Origin: Leptodactylus fallax | Taxonomy: Eukaryota; Chordata; Amphibia; Anura; Leptodactylidae | DNA: 64,000 nt | Reading direction: 5' to 3' | Assembly: GCA_947044405.1 (NCBI GenBank) | Contig: CAMRHE010000354.1 | Span: forward strand, 434,001 to 498,000 | In this document: positions 20,440 through 32,800 of the stretch, piece after piece | Position numbering within the stretch: position 1 is the stretch's first letter | How the letters are laid out: each line of letters starts with the position of its first letter | Notes under the pieces: generated by a model | The model's database searches: none | What the model was told of the DNA's origin: nothing | The model's input: the letters and a program-made list of their open reading frames with translations, nothing else | Program-made: the position numbers and the translations under genes

Positions 20440-21313
20440 ATTGCTATGCAATTTTCCTTAAAGGGAAGCATCGGATATTTTCATAGGATCCATTCTATGT
20501 TCGGACCCTCCATGCTTATTTTAACCCGGGATAGTTTGATTGTTCAGATGTTATTTGTAGCTTCTTTTCTGTCAAACCAAGAGATGAAGCCCCTTAACAA
20601 AAGTTTCCCCTATAATACCTTAAAATTTCCTAAAAAATGTATTTTCAAGCATCTTTTCTACAAAAATGTTTCAAGGTGAATAGGAAGTTACATTCTTAAA
20701 GTATAACTCCCATTTATTTATTTTTTTCACTATTGTGTCGGGTGGGGGGTGCGGGGTGCGGTGTCCGTTTTTGTAATATACTTTATTATCCTATCTAACT
20801 TCCTTTTTATTATAAAACAGGCTGTAACATTCTCCTTAGCAACCTCCAACTGAGCTGTTACTAGGGAAAGTCTGTACACAGTTATATTGTGAATATGCAG
20901 AGCTGAAGCATTTACCAAAGGGGAGACGGTCACTTCACATGGCTGTATCTCTGGTTTTATACAGCCTAGAAAAATGGTTCTGGTATCACAAGAAAGCTGA
21001 AATTCTCAGCTTTCATATGATGCCAAGATTTAAGAACTATATAAGTGCTATAACTTAATCTGAGATATCATTCAGCCTGAATGTATGACGGATCAGAACA
21101 GACTTGTATGACAGCAATGTCATATTAGCCTAAGAAAAATACTATAAATCTAGCAAACACACACATGCATACTAAAGAAACACACAAAACTGTACAGATG
21201 AAGGATTCTATAATCATATGTCACATCATTTGGCTTCCCATGACCATGTGGCAAAAATATATAGATATAGAAAGTTTATCCACAACTAATATGAAGAAGT
21301 TGTAAAAGTGCAA
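20440..21313. repeat. Asp-Glu spacer, U2
   Basis: Homologous to 5086-5960 with scattered substitutions. No gene. Confidence 0.55.
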
Positions 21314-21385
21314 TTCCCTGACCGGGAATCGAACCCGGGCCGCGGCGGTGAGAGCGCCGAATCCTAACCACTAGACCACCAGGGA
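21314..21385 (-). tRNA. tRNA-Glu-CTC: tRNA-Glu (CTC)
   Basis: A 72-nt glutamate tRNA reading GAG. It begins TCCCTGGTGGTCTAGTGG, has anticodon loop CTCTCAC and T loop TTCGATT, and ends GGTCAGGGAA. No defect seen; identical to 35039-35110. A downstream TTTT run (CACTTTTACAAC) fits Pol III termination. Confidence 0.96.
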
Positions 21386-21838
21386 AGGTGTTTAATTGTG
21401 TGTGCTTCCTCTTTCATGACAGTAGTGGCCACCATTTTAGCTGGTTTGTCCAAACCAACGTGAAATACTGTAGTTAGTGTTCATTCAATCCAATCTTTTT
21501 TGGAAAGTTTGGCCCTAAACCGGTTTTTTCCAAACTGATTTGCTCATCTCTATAAGTAACATCAAACCCATTGGTTCCTCCATTTCAGGATATCTTCACG
21601 TGGCATATATTACAGTCTGAAAAATAGGGAGCTAATCTCAAGGGAAATGAACCTATAAAATCCAGGCCCCTGTTGCGATATTTGTTTTACCAGTAGCATA
21701 GACAGCGGTAATGAAACAACCAGGACAAGTGTTGGCAGAAAGGAAGTGGTGCAAGCCCTTAAGTTTATTCATATGTAACACCAAATATACATCTGAGGGA
21801 GCCCAAGACAAATTGCAGCTCCTCAAGCAGACTATGTT
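21386..21838. repeat. Post-Glu spacer, U2
   Basis: Shortened spacer. At ACTATGTTAC it jumps to ACATTTGCAAAAGG, so the minisatellite and its flank are deleted, as also happens at about 35548. Confidence 0.6.
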
Positions 21839-22131
21839 ACACATTTGCAAAAGGCTGGAGAATTAGAAAGTCTTTCAATAATAAAACGTAACTTGAAATA
21901 AAAAAATCTGTAAACTTAAATACACCCTGAAGATGAATTAAAAATATTGACTGTAAATTCTAGACAGGTATATGTGGATCTGACGGCCGCCTTTAACCTT
22001 AACCCCAGTTTGAATCTGGGAAATATATTATACAATCAGATGTGGGACCACCGATACATAAGTGTCCGCCTTCCCCTGTTATTACTGAGTATACACTCCC
22101 TCTTCTATTATACAAAGAGGGGTATAAGAGA
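21839..22131. repeat. Block H, truncated, U2
   Basis: First part of block H, including the conserved core up to GGGGTATAAGAG. The array then joins directly to ATCACTTTCTACTTACC, the left edge of the palindrome. About 5 kb of the complete unit is missing. Confidence 0.6.
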
Positions 22132-22140
22132 TCACTTTCT

Positions 22141-22320
22141 ACTTACCTGCTTACTAATGCAGCTCCCGGGATCTCTTCTGACACACAGGATGTGCGCATC
22201 TTCTATTCTAGTCCCAGAACCTTCGCTATGGTGCCGCTGGGACCGGGGAGCAGAATAGAAGATGCGCACATCCTGTGTGTCAGAAGAGCTCCCGGGAGCT
22301 GCATTAGTAAGCAGGTAAGT
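22141..22320. repeat. Long palindrome, U2
   Basis: Same inverted repeat as 12044-12222. Both outward CAGGTAAGT edges are kept. Confidence 0.85.
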
Positions 22321-22327
22321 ATAATGG

Positions 22328-22872
22328 AGGGGACTATTACCTGTAGGGGGCACTACTAGGGCTCCATTACAGTAATAGTTTCCCCCCTTTACACAGTTAA
22401 TAACAGCCCCCCACCCACAGGTAATGTTAGGGCACTATAACTGTAATAGAGCCCTAGTAGCGCCCCCACAGGTAACATTAGCTGTAAGGGGCACTACTAG
22501 GGCTCTATTACAGTAGTACTGCCCCCCACAGGTAATAATCACACACACATAGGTAATGTTATTAACTGTAGGGGGTACTATTACTGTAATAGAGCCCTAG
22601 TAATGTCCCCACAAGTAATAGCCCCCCTCTCCACACACACAGGTTAAATTACCTGTGGGGGGCGCTATTACAGTAATAGTGCCCCCCCAATTAATAACAT
22701 TACCTGTGGTGGCCACTATTACAGTTACCACAGTGCCCCACAGTTAACAGTCCCCTCACACTCAGGTAATGATATGAACTGGTGGGGGGCACTATTACTG
22801 TACTACTGCCATTGTAGCGTCCACCACAGGTAATATTTCCTGTGGGGGGCACTATTACAGTAATAGAGCACC
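22328..22872. repeat. Palindromic minisatellite, U2 (long)
   Basis: As 12238-12612 but longer, about 540 bp. It includes GGGGGGCGCTATTAC followed by GTAATAGTGCCCCCC near 22655, an almost perfect palindrome. Confidence 0.75.
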
Positions 22873-23149
22873 CTGAGTGATGGTCCCCACTGCCCTACCT
22901 ATACTTTATAAAGGGAACTCTCTCCATATCACCCGTACTTGAGTGAGGGCCCCTCCCCCTACTTTTATTAAGGAAGCCATCCATACCCGCAATAAGTTAT
23001 GCATGATACGGAGAGATCTCCCTTAATAAAGTATAGGGAATTGTATAAATGTAATCATTAAATATACACTTTATTGTGTTTTCTTATGATCCATATATAA
23101 TACAATTCTGGGCTACGATTGATTTAATATCAAAGCATAAGTGAAAACT

Positions 23150-23222
23150 TGTTTCTGCCCGGTTTCGAACCGGGGACCTTTCGCGTGTTAGGCGAACGTG
23201 ATAACCACTACACTACAGAAAC
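23150..23222 (-). tRNA. tRNA-Val-AAC: tRNA-Val (AAC)
   Basis: A 73-nt valine tRNA starting GTTTCTGTAGTGTAGTGG, with anticodon loop CTAACAC, T loop TTCGAAA and acceptor end GGGCAGAAACA. Identical to the copies in U3, U4 and U5. T runs follow on the minus strand. Confidence 0.96.
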
Positions 23223-23601
23223 TGCAATGTACTTGGATTTTGGCTCATATGGGACAGTGTCACATCTGCGGCAGGACATTCTTCAGTCTCCTGCTATGAT
23301 CTCTGCCTCCTATTGAAAACAATGTGATGAGGAATCTGGGCGGAATCTGTCACTGATTCGGGGGCGGAATCCGGCAAATTCTTTCATGTGAACTTACCCC
23401 AAGGATAGGTTCTCACTAGCGGTGGAAGTCTGTTATGATAGAGTCCATTAATGCAAAACACAGACGCCTATCATAACGTAAGGTAAATGGACACTAACGG
23501 ATATTAATGTCCATTATTATACAGTCTGTATTTTGGGGATTTGGGTTTTATTTATTTTTATTTTATTTTAAGTTCCTCAGAGCTGCCCCATAGACTACAG
23601 T
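23223..23601. other. Upstream flank of tRNA-Val, U2
   Basis: As 12952-13330; no gene. Confidence 0.5.
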
Positions 23602-24900
23602 TTGTACGGCGAGTAAGCAGTGCGGCTCTTCCGTGCTGCCTCGGTACCACTGATCTGCAGGGGCCCTGGGTGTCGGACCCCCGCAGATCTAATATTGATG
23701 GCCTATCTTAAGGATTATAGTGGGTCCACTACCAGGTAATAAGAGCAGAGATGCGTCTTTGTGGCCACCAATCCATGGCCCAATGCATAGATAAGGATCC
23801 TTTTATAGATATGTAAATCATACAGCAAGTGCATCTGGGGCGGGCCAGATTTGGGAAATTTGCTTATAGATAGCTGAGGAACACGCACAGAGGGTGAAAA
23901 TGTTATTCACACCTACAGGGGTGCTGCGGTGCTGCAATTCCAGAGGAGAGCTGAAGCACTTGCAGCTGTCTGTAGGTAAAGCTGGCAAGTCAGCCCCGCC
24001 TCCAGTGCACTTGAGGCCTGTAAATCTATAAATAGATGAATATCTCTGCATTACTTTAGCAGTTTCTGCTCCTATTACCCATACACAGCGCTATTATTGG
24101 TTTGGCAGACCTGTCAGATTCCCTTTAATGTGCTCCTTTATCTATATTGGTGCACCAGTGTCTCTCCCAGTGTAACATGGATCTGATTATTGAATCTGTT
24201 TTTGACTTTAAGGGGTTTTCTGAGCAAAAAATATTAATAACTTCTCCTAAAAAAGGTCATCAATGTCAGATTGTATTAGCTGTTCTCAGCAGCTAATACA
24301 TAGAGAATGGATCAGGAAGCAGATAGCTCCGTTCTGTGCATAGTGGCTGTATCAGGTACTGCAGGTCAGCTCCCTTTCATTTGTATGGTTGCTAAATTGC
24401 AGTGACTAAGTTCAGCCACTACCCAGAGAGCGGAGCTGTCTTCTTCCTGATCCATTCTCTGTCATGAGCTGCTGAAAACAGCTATTTAAATGGGGTGTTG
24501 GGTGTCAGACCCCCACCAATTTGATATTTCAGGATTCAGGGAAAGCTGGGTAGCATAGCATGAGGCGTAGTGTTAAGGAATACTGAATACTACATTTATC
24601 TAAATAAATCCCACTCCTTGCTACATAATTGTGCCATATCATGTCAAATGTGATTTTCAGAGTCCTGGAAAGCTGGGTAGCATATCAGGTACTGCTGAGT
24701 ACTAAATAAACTCTCCTCCTTGCTCTGTAATGGTTCCTTAACATGACAAATGTATTTTTCAAGGTCCCAAGGAGGCTGGGTAACATAGTAGTCATACAGT
24801 CAGTGCTGTCATACAGACTGCCGCTGAAGCAAAATCTATCTATATAAACTTCTTTCTAAGTTATAACACAGACAGCTAGTTTTCAGGATTCTGGGAAAGA
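23602..24900. repeat. Head block, arm hairpin and GAAAGCTGGGTA repeats, U3
   Basis: Head block to about 24282, inverted repeat at about 24283-24487, degenerate repeats at about 24525-24900. AT-rich spacer follows to Ile at 25245. No gene. Confidence 0.65.
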
Positions 24901-25244
24901 TGGGTAATTAGCACAAAGTAGATAAAAGCCACTATCATTTGATACTCCCTTCTTTCTTATGTAATTCATGCTCTGGAGCTGATTTTTCTCCATTACACTC
25001 AATAGCACTCCATTATATCGTTAGACTCAATGTGAGCTAAGCGTCGCCCCCTGTCTAAGTTCCTGTGATGTCATGCTAGGGCTTGTAATCAGTCCTCAGC
25101 TAGTATTGGCACTGTACAGAGGCAGGAAGCAATTTCTGCAAGATTACTGCTAAACTGCTGAGAGCTGCAGACATAGCTAGAGATGGACTATATCATGCAG
25201 ATTTTTGTTTTCATGGTTTAGTGGCCCTTTAACATAAAAACAAT

Positions 25245-25318
25245 TGGCCCGTACGGGGATCGAACCCGCGACCTTGGCGTTATTAGCACCACGCTCTAAC
25301 CAACTGAGCTAACCGGCC
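25245..25318 (-). tRNA. tRNA-Ile-AAT: tRNA-Ile (AAT), intact
   Basis: 74 nt, with anticodon loop CTAATAA, D loop with G18 G19, T arm GCGGGTTCGATCCCCGT and discriminator A73. It matches the known vertebrate tRNA-Ile(AAT) and is the only copy in the window without a change. The minus-strand downstream sequence contains TTGTTTTTATG, a good terminator. Confidence 0.97.
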
Positions 25319-25353
25319 ATATAGAGTGTCAGGTTTATCTTCTGTGTCTTAGA

Positions 25354-25525
25354 ATTAAAGGGGCTGTCCATGAGTTGGTGCCCAGACAGTATACAGAGCA
25401 CAGAGTTTACTGCTTCTGGAAGTTGATCGTTCTGGGGGCTGGCTGTCCGCCCCTCACTGATCGGGTATTTAGGGCTTATCCTGAGGATAGGTCATAAAAA
25501 ACTTAAACCTGGACAACCCCTTTAA
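25354..25525. mobile_element. TTAA-ended MITE, U3
   Basis: Same element as 4690-4863 in the same place. Confidence 0.7.
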
Positions 25526-25678
25526 GTTCTATTGATAAGTGTGGGCTCACTTCTTGCAGTTATAACACGTTTTGTTGATTTTTCATTTGTTAGAGGATTA
25601 TTTTTCTATATTCTGTGCTCTTCTTCATCTATTACTTTGTATCATTTTAGTTAATTTTGTAACTAACAAAAGTTTATC

Positions 25679-25750
25679 CTCCCCGTCGGGGAATCGAACC
25701 CCGGTCTCCCGCGTGACAGGCGGGGATACTTACCACTATACTAACGAGGA
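25679..25750 (-). tRNA. tRNA-Asp-GTC: tRNA-Asp (GTC)
   Basis: 72 nt, identical to 5014-5085. Anticodon loop CTGTCAC. The TTTT run is kept downstream. Confidence 0.96.
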
Positions 25751-26626
25751 ATTGCTATGCAGTTTTTCTTAAAGGGAAGTATCGGATATTTCTATAGGAT
25801 CCATTCTATGTTCGGACCCTCCATGCTTATTTTAACCCAGGATAGTTTGATTGTTCAGATGTTATTTGTAGCTTCTTTTCTGTCAAACCAATAGATGAAG
25901 CTCCTTAACAAAAGGTTCCCCTATAATACCTCAAAAATCCCTAAAAAATGGATTTTCAAGCATCTTTTCTACAAAAATGTTTCAAGGTGAATAGGAAATT
26001 ACATTCTTAAAGTATAACTCCCGTTTATTATTTTTTTTTTTCACTATTGTGTCGGGTGGGGGGTGCGGGGGTGTGGTAACCGTTTTTGTAATATACTTTA
26101 TTATCCTATCTAACTTCCTTTTTATTATAAAACAGGCTGTAACATTCCCCTTAGCAACCTCTAACTGAGCTGTTACTAGGGAAAGTCTGTACACAGTTAT
26201 ACTGTGAATATGCAGAGCTGAAGCATTTACCAAAGGGGAGATGGTCACCTCAAATGGCTGTATCTCTGGTTTTATACTGCCTAGAAAAATGGTTCTGGTA
26301 TCATAAGAAAGCTGAAGTTCTCAGCTTTCATATGATGCCAAGATTTAAGAACTATATAAGAGCTATAAATTAATCAGATATCATTCAGCCTGATTGTATG
26401 ATGGGTCAGAACAGACTTGAATGACAGCAATGTCATATTAGCCTAAGAAAAATACTATAAATCTAGTAAACACACACATGCATACTAAAGAAACACACAA
26501 AACTGTACAGATGAAGGATACTATCATCATATGTCACATCATTTGGCTTCCCATGACCATGTGGCAAAAATATATAGCTATAGAAATTTTATCCACAACT
26601 AATATGAAGAAGTTGTAGAAGTGCAA
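25751..26626. repeat. Asp-Glu spacer, U3 first copy
   Basis: Homologous to 5086-5960; no gene. Confidence 0.55.
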
Positions 26627-26698
26627 TTCCCTGGCCGGGAATCGAACCCGGGCCGCGGCGGTGAGAGCGCCGAATCCTAACCACTAGACCACCAGGGA
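26627..26698 (-). tRNA. tRNA-Glu-CTC: tRNA-Glu (CTC)
   Basis: 72 nt, CTC anticodon. A single change from 21314 lies at acceptor position 66 (T to C), turning the G7-T66 wobble into a G-C pair, so function should be kept. Confidence 0.95.
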
Positions 26699-27301
26699 AG
26701 ATGTTTCTTAGTGTGTGCTTCCTCTTTCATGACAGTAGTGGCCACCATTTTAGTTGCTTTGTCCAAATCAAAGTGAAATAGTTAGTGTTCATTCAATCCA
26801 AATGATTTTGGAAAATTTGCCCCTAAACCAGTTTGTTCCAAACTGATTTGCTCATCTCTATAAGTAATATCAGACCCATTGGTTCCTCCATTTCAGGATA
26901 TCTTCATGTGGCATATATTACAGACTGAAAAATAGGGAGCTAATCTCAAGTGAAATGAACCTATAAAATCCAGGCCCCTGTTTCGGTATTTGTTTTTCCA
27001 GTAGCATAGACAGCGGTAATGAAACAACCAGGACAAGTGTTGGCAGAAAGGAAGTGGTGCAAGCCCCTAAGTTTATTCTTATGTAACACCAAATATACAT
27101 CTGAGGGAGCCCAAGACAAATTGCAGCTCCTCAACCAGACTATGTTACTGGCACTGACACTGTATAAACAGCTGAATCCTGAAACCAGTTTGTTGCCGAC
27201 TAGAGATGGGCAAACCTCGCAGGATTTGTTTTGGGTTCAATTGGCTCGGGTCCCAGATTAGTTTCGTGTTGAACAATTTCGGTATGAACCACACCTTAAA
27301 A
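26699..27301. repeat. Post-Glu spacer, U3
   Basis: Homologous to 6034-6637; no gene. Confidence 0.55.
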
Positions 27302-27689
27302 TGGCTTAAAACATAGTGTAGAATACTCTTAGGGCTCCTAGGAACCTATCTATAAAACATAGTGTAGAACACTGTCAGGGTTCCTAGGATCCTATCTATA
27401 AAACATAGTGTAGAATACTGTCAGGGCTCCTAGGATCCTATCTATAAAACATAGTGTAGAATACTCTCAGGGCTCCTAGGAACCTATCTATAAAGCATAG
27501 TGTAGAACACTGTCAGGGTTCCTAGGATCCTATCTATAAAACATAGTGTAGAATACTGTCAGGGCTCCTAGGATCCTATCTATAAAACATAGTGTAGAAC
27601 ACGGTCAGGGCTCCTAGGAACCTATCTATAAAACATAGTGTAGAACACTTAGGGCTCCTAGGAACCTATCTATAAAACAGTGTAGAACG
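27302..27689. repeat. 46-bp minisatellite, about 8 copies, cut by L1
   Basis: Same 46-bp unit as 1363. This array has more GGATCC variants (GGTTCCTAGGATCC). It ends abruptly at AACAGTGTAGAAC, where the L1 sequence begins. Confidence 0.92.
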
Positions 27690-27776
27690 AAGGGGGCGTG
27701 GCCTGGACGCGCATGGAGTAGGTCACGTGCAGGACCGCTTGCAGCTGAGACCCGTGGACCCTTCAATACAGTGATT

Positions 27777-29281
27777 ATGGGCAAGCGCTTACCGAGGAGG
27801 GTGGCCCCAGGCACTCCAGCACCTGTGGAGAGGTCTGGGAGAGCCACCCTGGACGGCTTCCTCACTCAGCAGCCTTCTCTGCCGGGCCAGGCTGCTGCGA
27901 GGCGGCCATCTTGGATTCCCTCCGCTCTTCAGGCACAGGGGTCGCAGCGCAGCCTTTCTCCTCCCGCGCTCCCCCTGTCAGCCAGCGGAGCACCGCTCCA
28001 GCAGAGATCCCTGTCGGCGCCTGGGCAGCCCAGAGCTTCTCCAGCACGAGTACTCCCACAGTCTCCTCATCCTGGGATGTTCCAGCAACTACACTTTGCT
28101 TCACCAGCACTTCTGGCAGAGCGGCATGAGAGGACCCCGGATGTCTCCAGCTCTCCAAGGGGCTCTGAGGTCAGTGGCTCTGCTCCCTCCCACACCGCTG
28201 ATGAGTTACAGCCTGTGGCCACAGAGCTGGTCTCTGTGGCCCCCCACCTACTATCTTCCCCCATCGCCCCTCCCCTCCATAGCTCAGGGGGGATGGCGCG
28301 GTGGAAGGCGCTGGCGTAGGGGCTCCTCCGCCCCACACTCCCAAGGATTATGGCTCCCCCCCTCCAGTCCTGTACCCCCAGAGCTGCCTCCCAGGTCCAT
28401 TTTCAGCACCGCCACCTTTGTTGGACCTCCTTCCTCAGCTACCTACTAAACAAGACCTTAAAAGTATGGTTGCGGAAATCACAGCATCCTTCCGATCTGA
28501 AATTGCTACCCTCCGCACTGATTTACACTCTATTGCTAATCGAATGGATACGCTGGAGAATGACCATGACACTACCAGGGACTATGTTGCCTCGCTGCAT
28601 GATACTACCGCTAACCAGGGATCAGCTATACGGGACATGCAACGTCACTTAGAGGATCTTGACAACAGGGGTCGGCGCAACAATATACGCGTCAAGGGAC
28701 TCCCAGAGGCTGACCAATCTGAGGATCTGCCTGCTCTGCTGGAGGCTGTCTTCAACACTATACTGCAGGAGACCCCGTCCCACAAAATTAAGTTTGACAG
28801 GGCACATCGAGCCCTTCGACCCAGAGGATCCTCCGCTGCACCCCGTGATGTCATCTGCTGCCTCCACGACTTCACCCTCAAAGAGGCTATAATGAGCAAG
28901 GTGCGCAAACTCAAAGACTTTGAATTTGAGGGAGCTCAACTACAACTTTATCAGGACCTTTCGCTAATCACCCTACAGAAACGCCGCCATCTCCGACCCC
29001 TCCTCCAGATCCTTCAGGAACACCAAATTCCTTACCGGTGGGGTTATCCGTTTGCTCTCATTGCACGTAGGGATGGTCGCTCCGCTACGCTTCGCTCCTT
29101 TTCGGATTTACCTCTCTTCTGCGACCTGCTGGATGTCCCCTTGCCGGATTTAACAGACTGGGAGCTAATCCCTCCACCCCCTCCCCCACCACCGGTTTGG
29201 CATCGACTGGAGCCCAGACGACGTCATGCACCCTCCGCGGCGGCGACCGCTCGGAGGCCCCGACTGGAGACTGGTTCCTGA
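27777..29281 (+). pseudogene. L1 ORF1 (RNA-binding protein), frameshifted
   Basis: Starts at ATGGGCAAGCGC (27777). The first ~180 codons are Pro/Ser/Ala-rich and low in complexity. A frameshift at about 28260-28300 is needed to continue as GAPPPHTPKDYGSPPP. Then comes a heptad-like coiled coil (DLKSMVAEITASFRSEIATL to LEDLDN, nt about 28455-28665), the RRM entry NRGRRNNIRVKGLPE, and a C-terminal domain with LQLYQDLS and IPYRWGYPF. The ending is Pro-rich and Arg-rich. In L1 elements ORF1p trimers coat the RNA. The order is typical; this copy is broken. Confidence 0.85.
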
Positions 29282-29853
29282 GGAGGATGCTCCTCCTTGA
29301 GACGTGTTTTTTTTTTTTTTTTTTTTTTCCGGTAGTGCTTTGAAAACTGCAAGCCTTAGCGTTATGTTTGCTTCTCTTTTTCCTTTTCTAGGTCTACGGG
29401 TCTCATCTATTATGCTTATTATTGGATTGTTTTAGCGGAGTGGGGCGGGAAGGGGTTCCGGTGACTCCCCTTCCATCCTTCTTTTTACTGGTGGTTGGGG
29501 ATCTGCTGCCTCCCCTCCGACCTCTTGTCCACACTCTCCCCCCTAAGGGGATACTTGGACTGTGCGGCCATTGATCCTGGTTGGACCTCTGGCTGTCCTC
29601 ACTGGTCCCCAGGCGAGTGACTTAGCCTCGCCCACAAAGTATTGTTTAATTGTTATACTTCTTACTTTGTCATTTATGTTGTCTTTTGCCTCCCCCCCTT
29701 TTCCACCCTCCCTCCCTGATCTAGAGACCTTGCCTCGACTTTGGGTTCCTGTTTGTGGATCGCCCTTCTGCCTCTTCGAGGGAAACCTGCCAGCGTCATG
29801 TGAGATGGGTGAGCTTATTGCAATCCGCCACTGTCCTCCAATCCTGAGTCCCA
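29282..29853 (+). other. L1 inter-ORF region
   Basis: About 570 bp between ORF1 and ORF2 with a T run at 29307-29328 and pyrimidine-rich stretches. No coding domain; short open frames here look accidental. Confidence 0.6.
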
Positions 29854-32800
29854 ATGGTTAGGTGCGTGACAATTAATGTTAAGGGCCTGGGTTCCAACAC
29901 TAAAAGGCGCCATGTCCTTAGAGAACTCCGCTTCTTACGAGCGGATGTGGCGTTTCTTCAGGAGACTTATTTTGACCGCTCCGGTACCTTTGCCTTCGCT
30001 AAGCACTACTTTCCCATAGCCTTTTCGGCCTTCCACGATCGACGCAGAGCTGGGGTGGCTATCCTTCTTTCCCGTTCCTGCCCAATTACAGTGACAACCT
30101 CCCACATAGACCCAGGGGGCTGATTTGTTATTCTGGAAGGGCTCCTTCATGGTGCCTCGATTGTTTTATGCAATGTCTATGCCCCTAACTCAGCGCAGAT
30201 CCCATTCTTGCGTCGGGTATTCTCCCCGCCTGCGCGCTCTCCCGGCATCAGCTTGGCTTGTGGAGGGAGACTTTAACATGGTCTTCTCTGAACGGGCGGC
30301 CCGATTGGCGTTACCCCAGGGTCCAACCCCCCATAGGATGGCTCAGCTTGCACGGGAGTTCCGTAAGCTGATCCGCGCCCATTCTTTGTACGACCTTTGG
30401 CGAGTGGACAACCCTACTGCACGCTCTTACACCTTCTTCTCTCACCCTCATAACACTCACACCCACATTGATTATTTCTTTGTTAATGCTCCCGCCCTTC
30501 GTTTGCTCAGGGACACGAACATTGGCTCTCTCACCTGGTCTGACCATGCCCCAGTTGTGGTTACTCTATCTACGATCCCAGTGCCTACTCGCCAATGTCA
30601 TTGGCGTCTTAACGAAACATTGCTCAAATCACCGACCTCCCTCGAGATCCTGCGCACACACTTGATGGATTATATTAGGGACAACTTAGGTTCGGTAAAC
30701 TCTCTTGCTATTCTCTGGGAAGCCCATAAGGCGGTCATGAGAGGGCATTGTATCGCATTGGCTTCTAGGCTTAAAAGGGACAGACAGGCCCAGGAACAGC
30801 TTCTCCAAGCTCGTATTCGGTCCCTTATGACAACTTTGGCAGCACATCCATCCCTGGGGGTTCTTCGCCGTTTGGTTTTGGCACGGGCTGACCTCCGTGA
30901 TTTGGAGACCCGCCATGTGGAACGACTTCTCCTTTATACTCGCCAGAGGTTCTTTGAACGAGGTAATAAGTCTCACACCCTCCTGGCAAGAACCCTCAGG
31001 GATCATCAGGCCTCCTCCACACCACACTCTGTCCGTGACTCCACGGGTACCCTTCAACACCACCCTGACGCTCTGGCGCTGGCGTTCCACTCTTACTATT
31101 CTAAGCTGTATAACTTACCCCCCCCCCCGCGAGCACTACCCCCTGGGGATGACTCAACACTGCTAGAAGACTATTTAAAGGATTGTTGTCTCCCACGCCT
31201 GCCTCCTGAGGCCTTGACTTCCCTAAACACTCCCATCACCAGGGAGGAACTAGAGGGGGTCCTGAGGGACCTCCCAAATGGGAAAGCCCCGGGTCCAGAT
31301 GGGTTCACTTACAATTATTATAAGGTTTTCCAGGGTGAACTTTCTGCTCATCTATTGTCCCTCTTCAATTCCTTCCTCTTAGGCTCCCCCATACCCCCGA
31401 CTATGCTCTCCTCACTGCTCACATTGGTCCCTAAACCGGGTAAGGACTTGCAGGACTGTGCTAATTATCGACCGATTGCTTTGCTGAACGCGGACCTGAA
31501 ACTCTTTACCAAACTCCTAGCCAATAGGTTAAATGCTTGGCTCCCTCTGCTTGTCCATAAGGACCAGGTGGGATTCATCCCCTGTCGTCAGGGTGGTGAC
31601 AACACCAGGAGGACTGTGGATTTGGTGGAGGTGGCCAATCATTATTCTACCCCGGCCCTTCTCTTGAGTCTGGACGCTGAAAAGGCTTTCGACCGCATAG
31701 ATTGGTCGTTTATGCATGCTACGCTTAAGGCGTTTGGGCTCACGGGACCTTTCCTCACAGCTATCCAGGCCCTCTACTCCCTACCCACAGCAGCAATCAA
31801 GCTTCCCCATGCATCCTCGCCCTTCTTCCCTATTCGAAATGGCACTAGGCAGGGTTGCCCCCTGTCTCCCATCATATTTGCCCTCTGCATTGAACCGCTG
31901 GCAGCCAAGATTAGGCGAGACCCTAATATCAAGGGGATCATGGTCCAGGATAAGGAATTTAAGGTCTCTCTTTTCGCAGATGATGTACTCCTCACTCTCA
32001 CCTCCCCTCATACTACCCTTCCAAACTTGTTGCGCTTGCTGGAGACCTATAGCGATCTCTCAGGATACAAGGTGAACCCTGCAAAGACTGAGGCACTCCC
32101 ACTCAACATTCCACAGGACCTTCTCCTTCTCCTCCACAGTAATTACGATTTCCAGTGGCGGGAGTCCTCTATCCGCTACCTGGGAGTCCATATATCCACC
32201 TCCTACGCGACCCTCTATTCGGCAAACTACCCGCGGTTGTTTCGTGAGTTAAGAGCCCTATTGGACAAATGGCAACCCTTACCCATCTCCCTTTTAGGGA
32301 GAATTGCCGCGGTCAAGATGACTCTCCTTCCGAAGCTACTGTATTTTTTCGAGACACTCCCGGTTGCGATTCCTCGGGGAGAATTACAGAACCTGTAGAA
32401 AGCTATTTTTCAGTTTATCTGGCAGGCAAAACGACACCGAATACCCAGATCTGTTATGCTGGCGGATAGGGGGTCTGGGGGTATGGCCGTCCCACATCTG
32501 CTACATTACTATTGGGCGTCCCACTTGCGCCATATCCCACTTTGGGCGGCTATGCCAGCATATACTAGATGGGTGCAGATAGAGAAGCTCTGGCTGGCTC
32601 CCATGCACCCTAACGCGCTTCTGTGGGTTGGCTCTCCCCCCGCTCCCCCTGCCTCGTACCTGCTGGGCCCTATTCAGTTTACTAGATCTATTTGGTCTGC
32701 CTGTCGTACTAGATTCTCCCTGATGTCCCAGCACTCATCTATGGTCTCCATATTATACAACCCCCTTCTCCCGGAAAGCCTGACCTCTGCCATGACTAAG

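Larger units (their letters stand above)
13331..23601. repeat. tRNA array unit U2
   Basis: Second unit: head block, Penelope-like element with nested LINE, hairpin, Ile, Asp and Glu, truncated block H joined to the palindrome at about 22131, and Val. The ACTAGCAGAAG repeats and the minisatellite are absent. It is the partner of U5. Confidence 0.85.

Noticed and set aside
27771..28319. Separate Pro/Ser-rich host gene with a GTG start
   Set aside because: It is the N-terminal part of L1 ORF1. The true ATG is at 27777 and a frameshift links it to the coiled coil and RNA-binding region downstream.
28649..28939. Minus-strand frames over L1 ORF1 and ORF2
   Set aside because: Shadows of the plus-strand coding frames; no motif.
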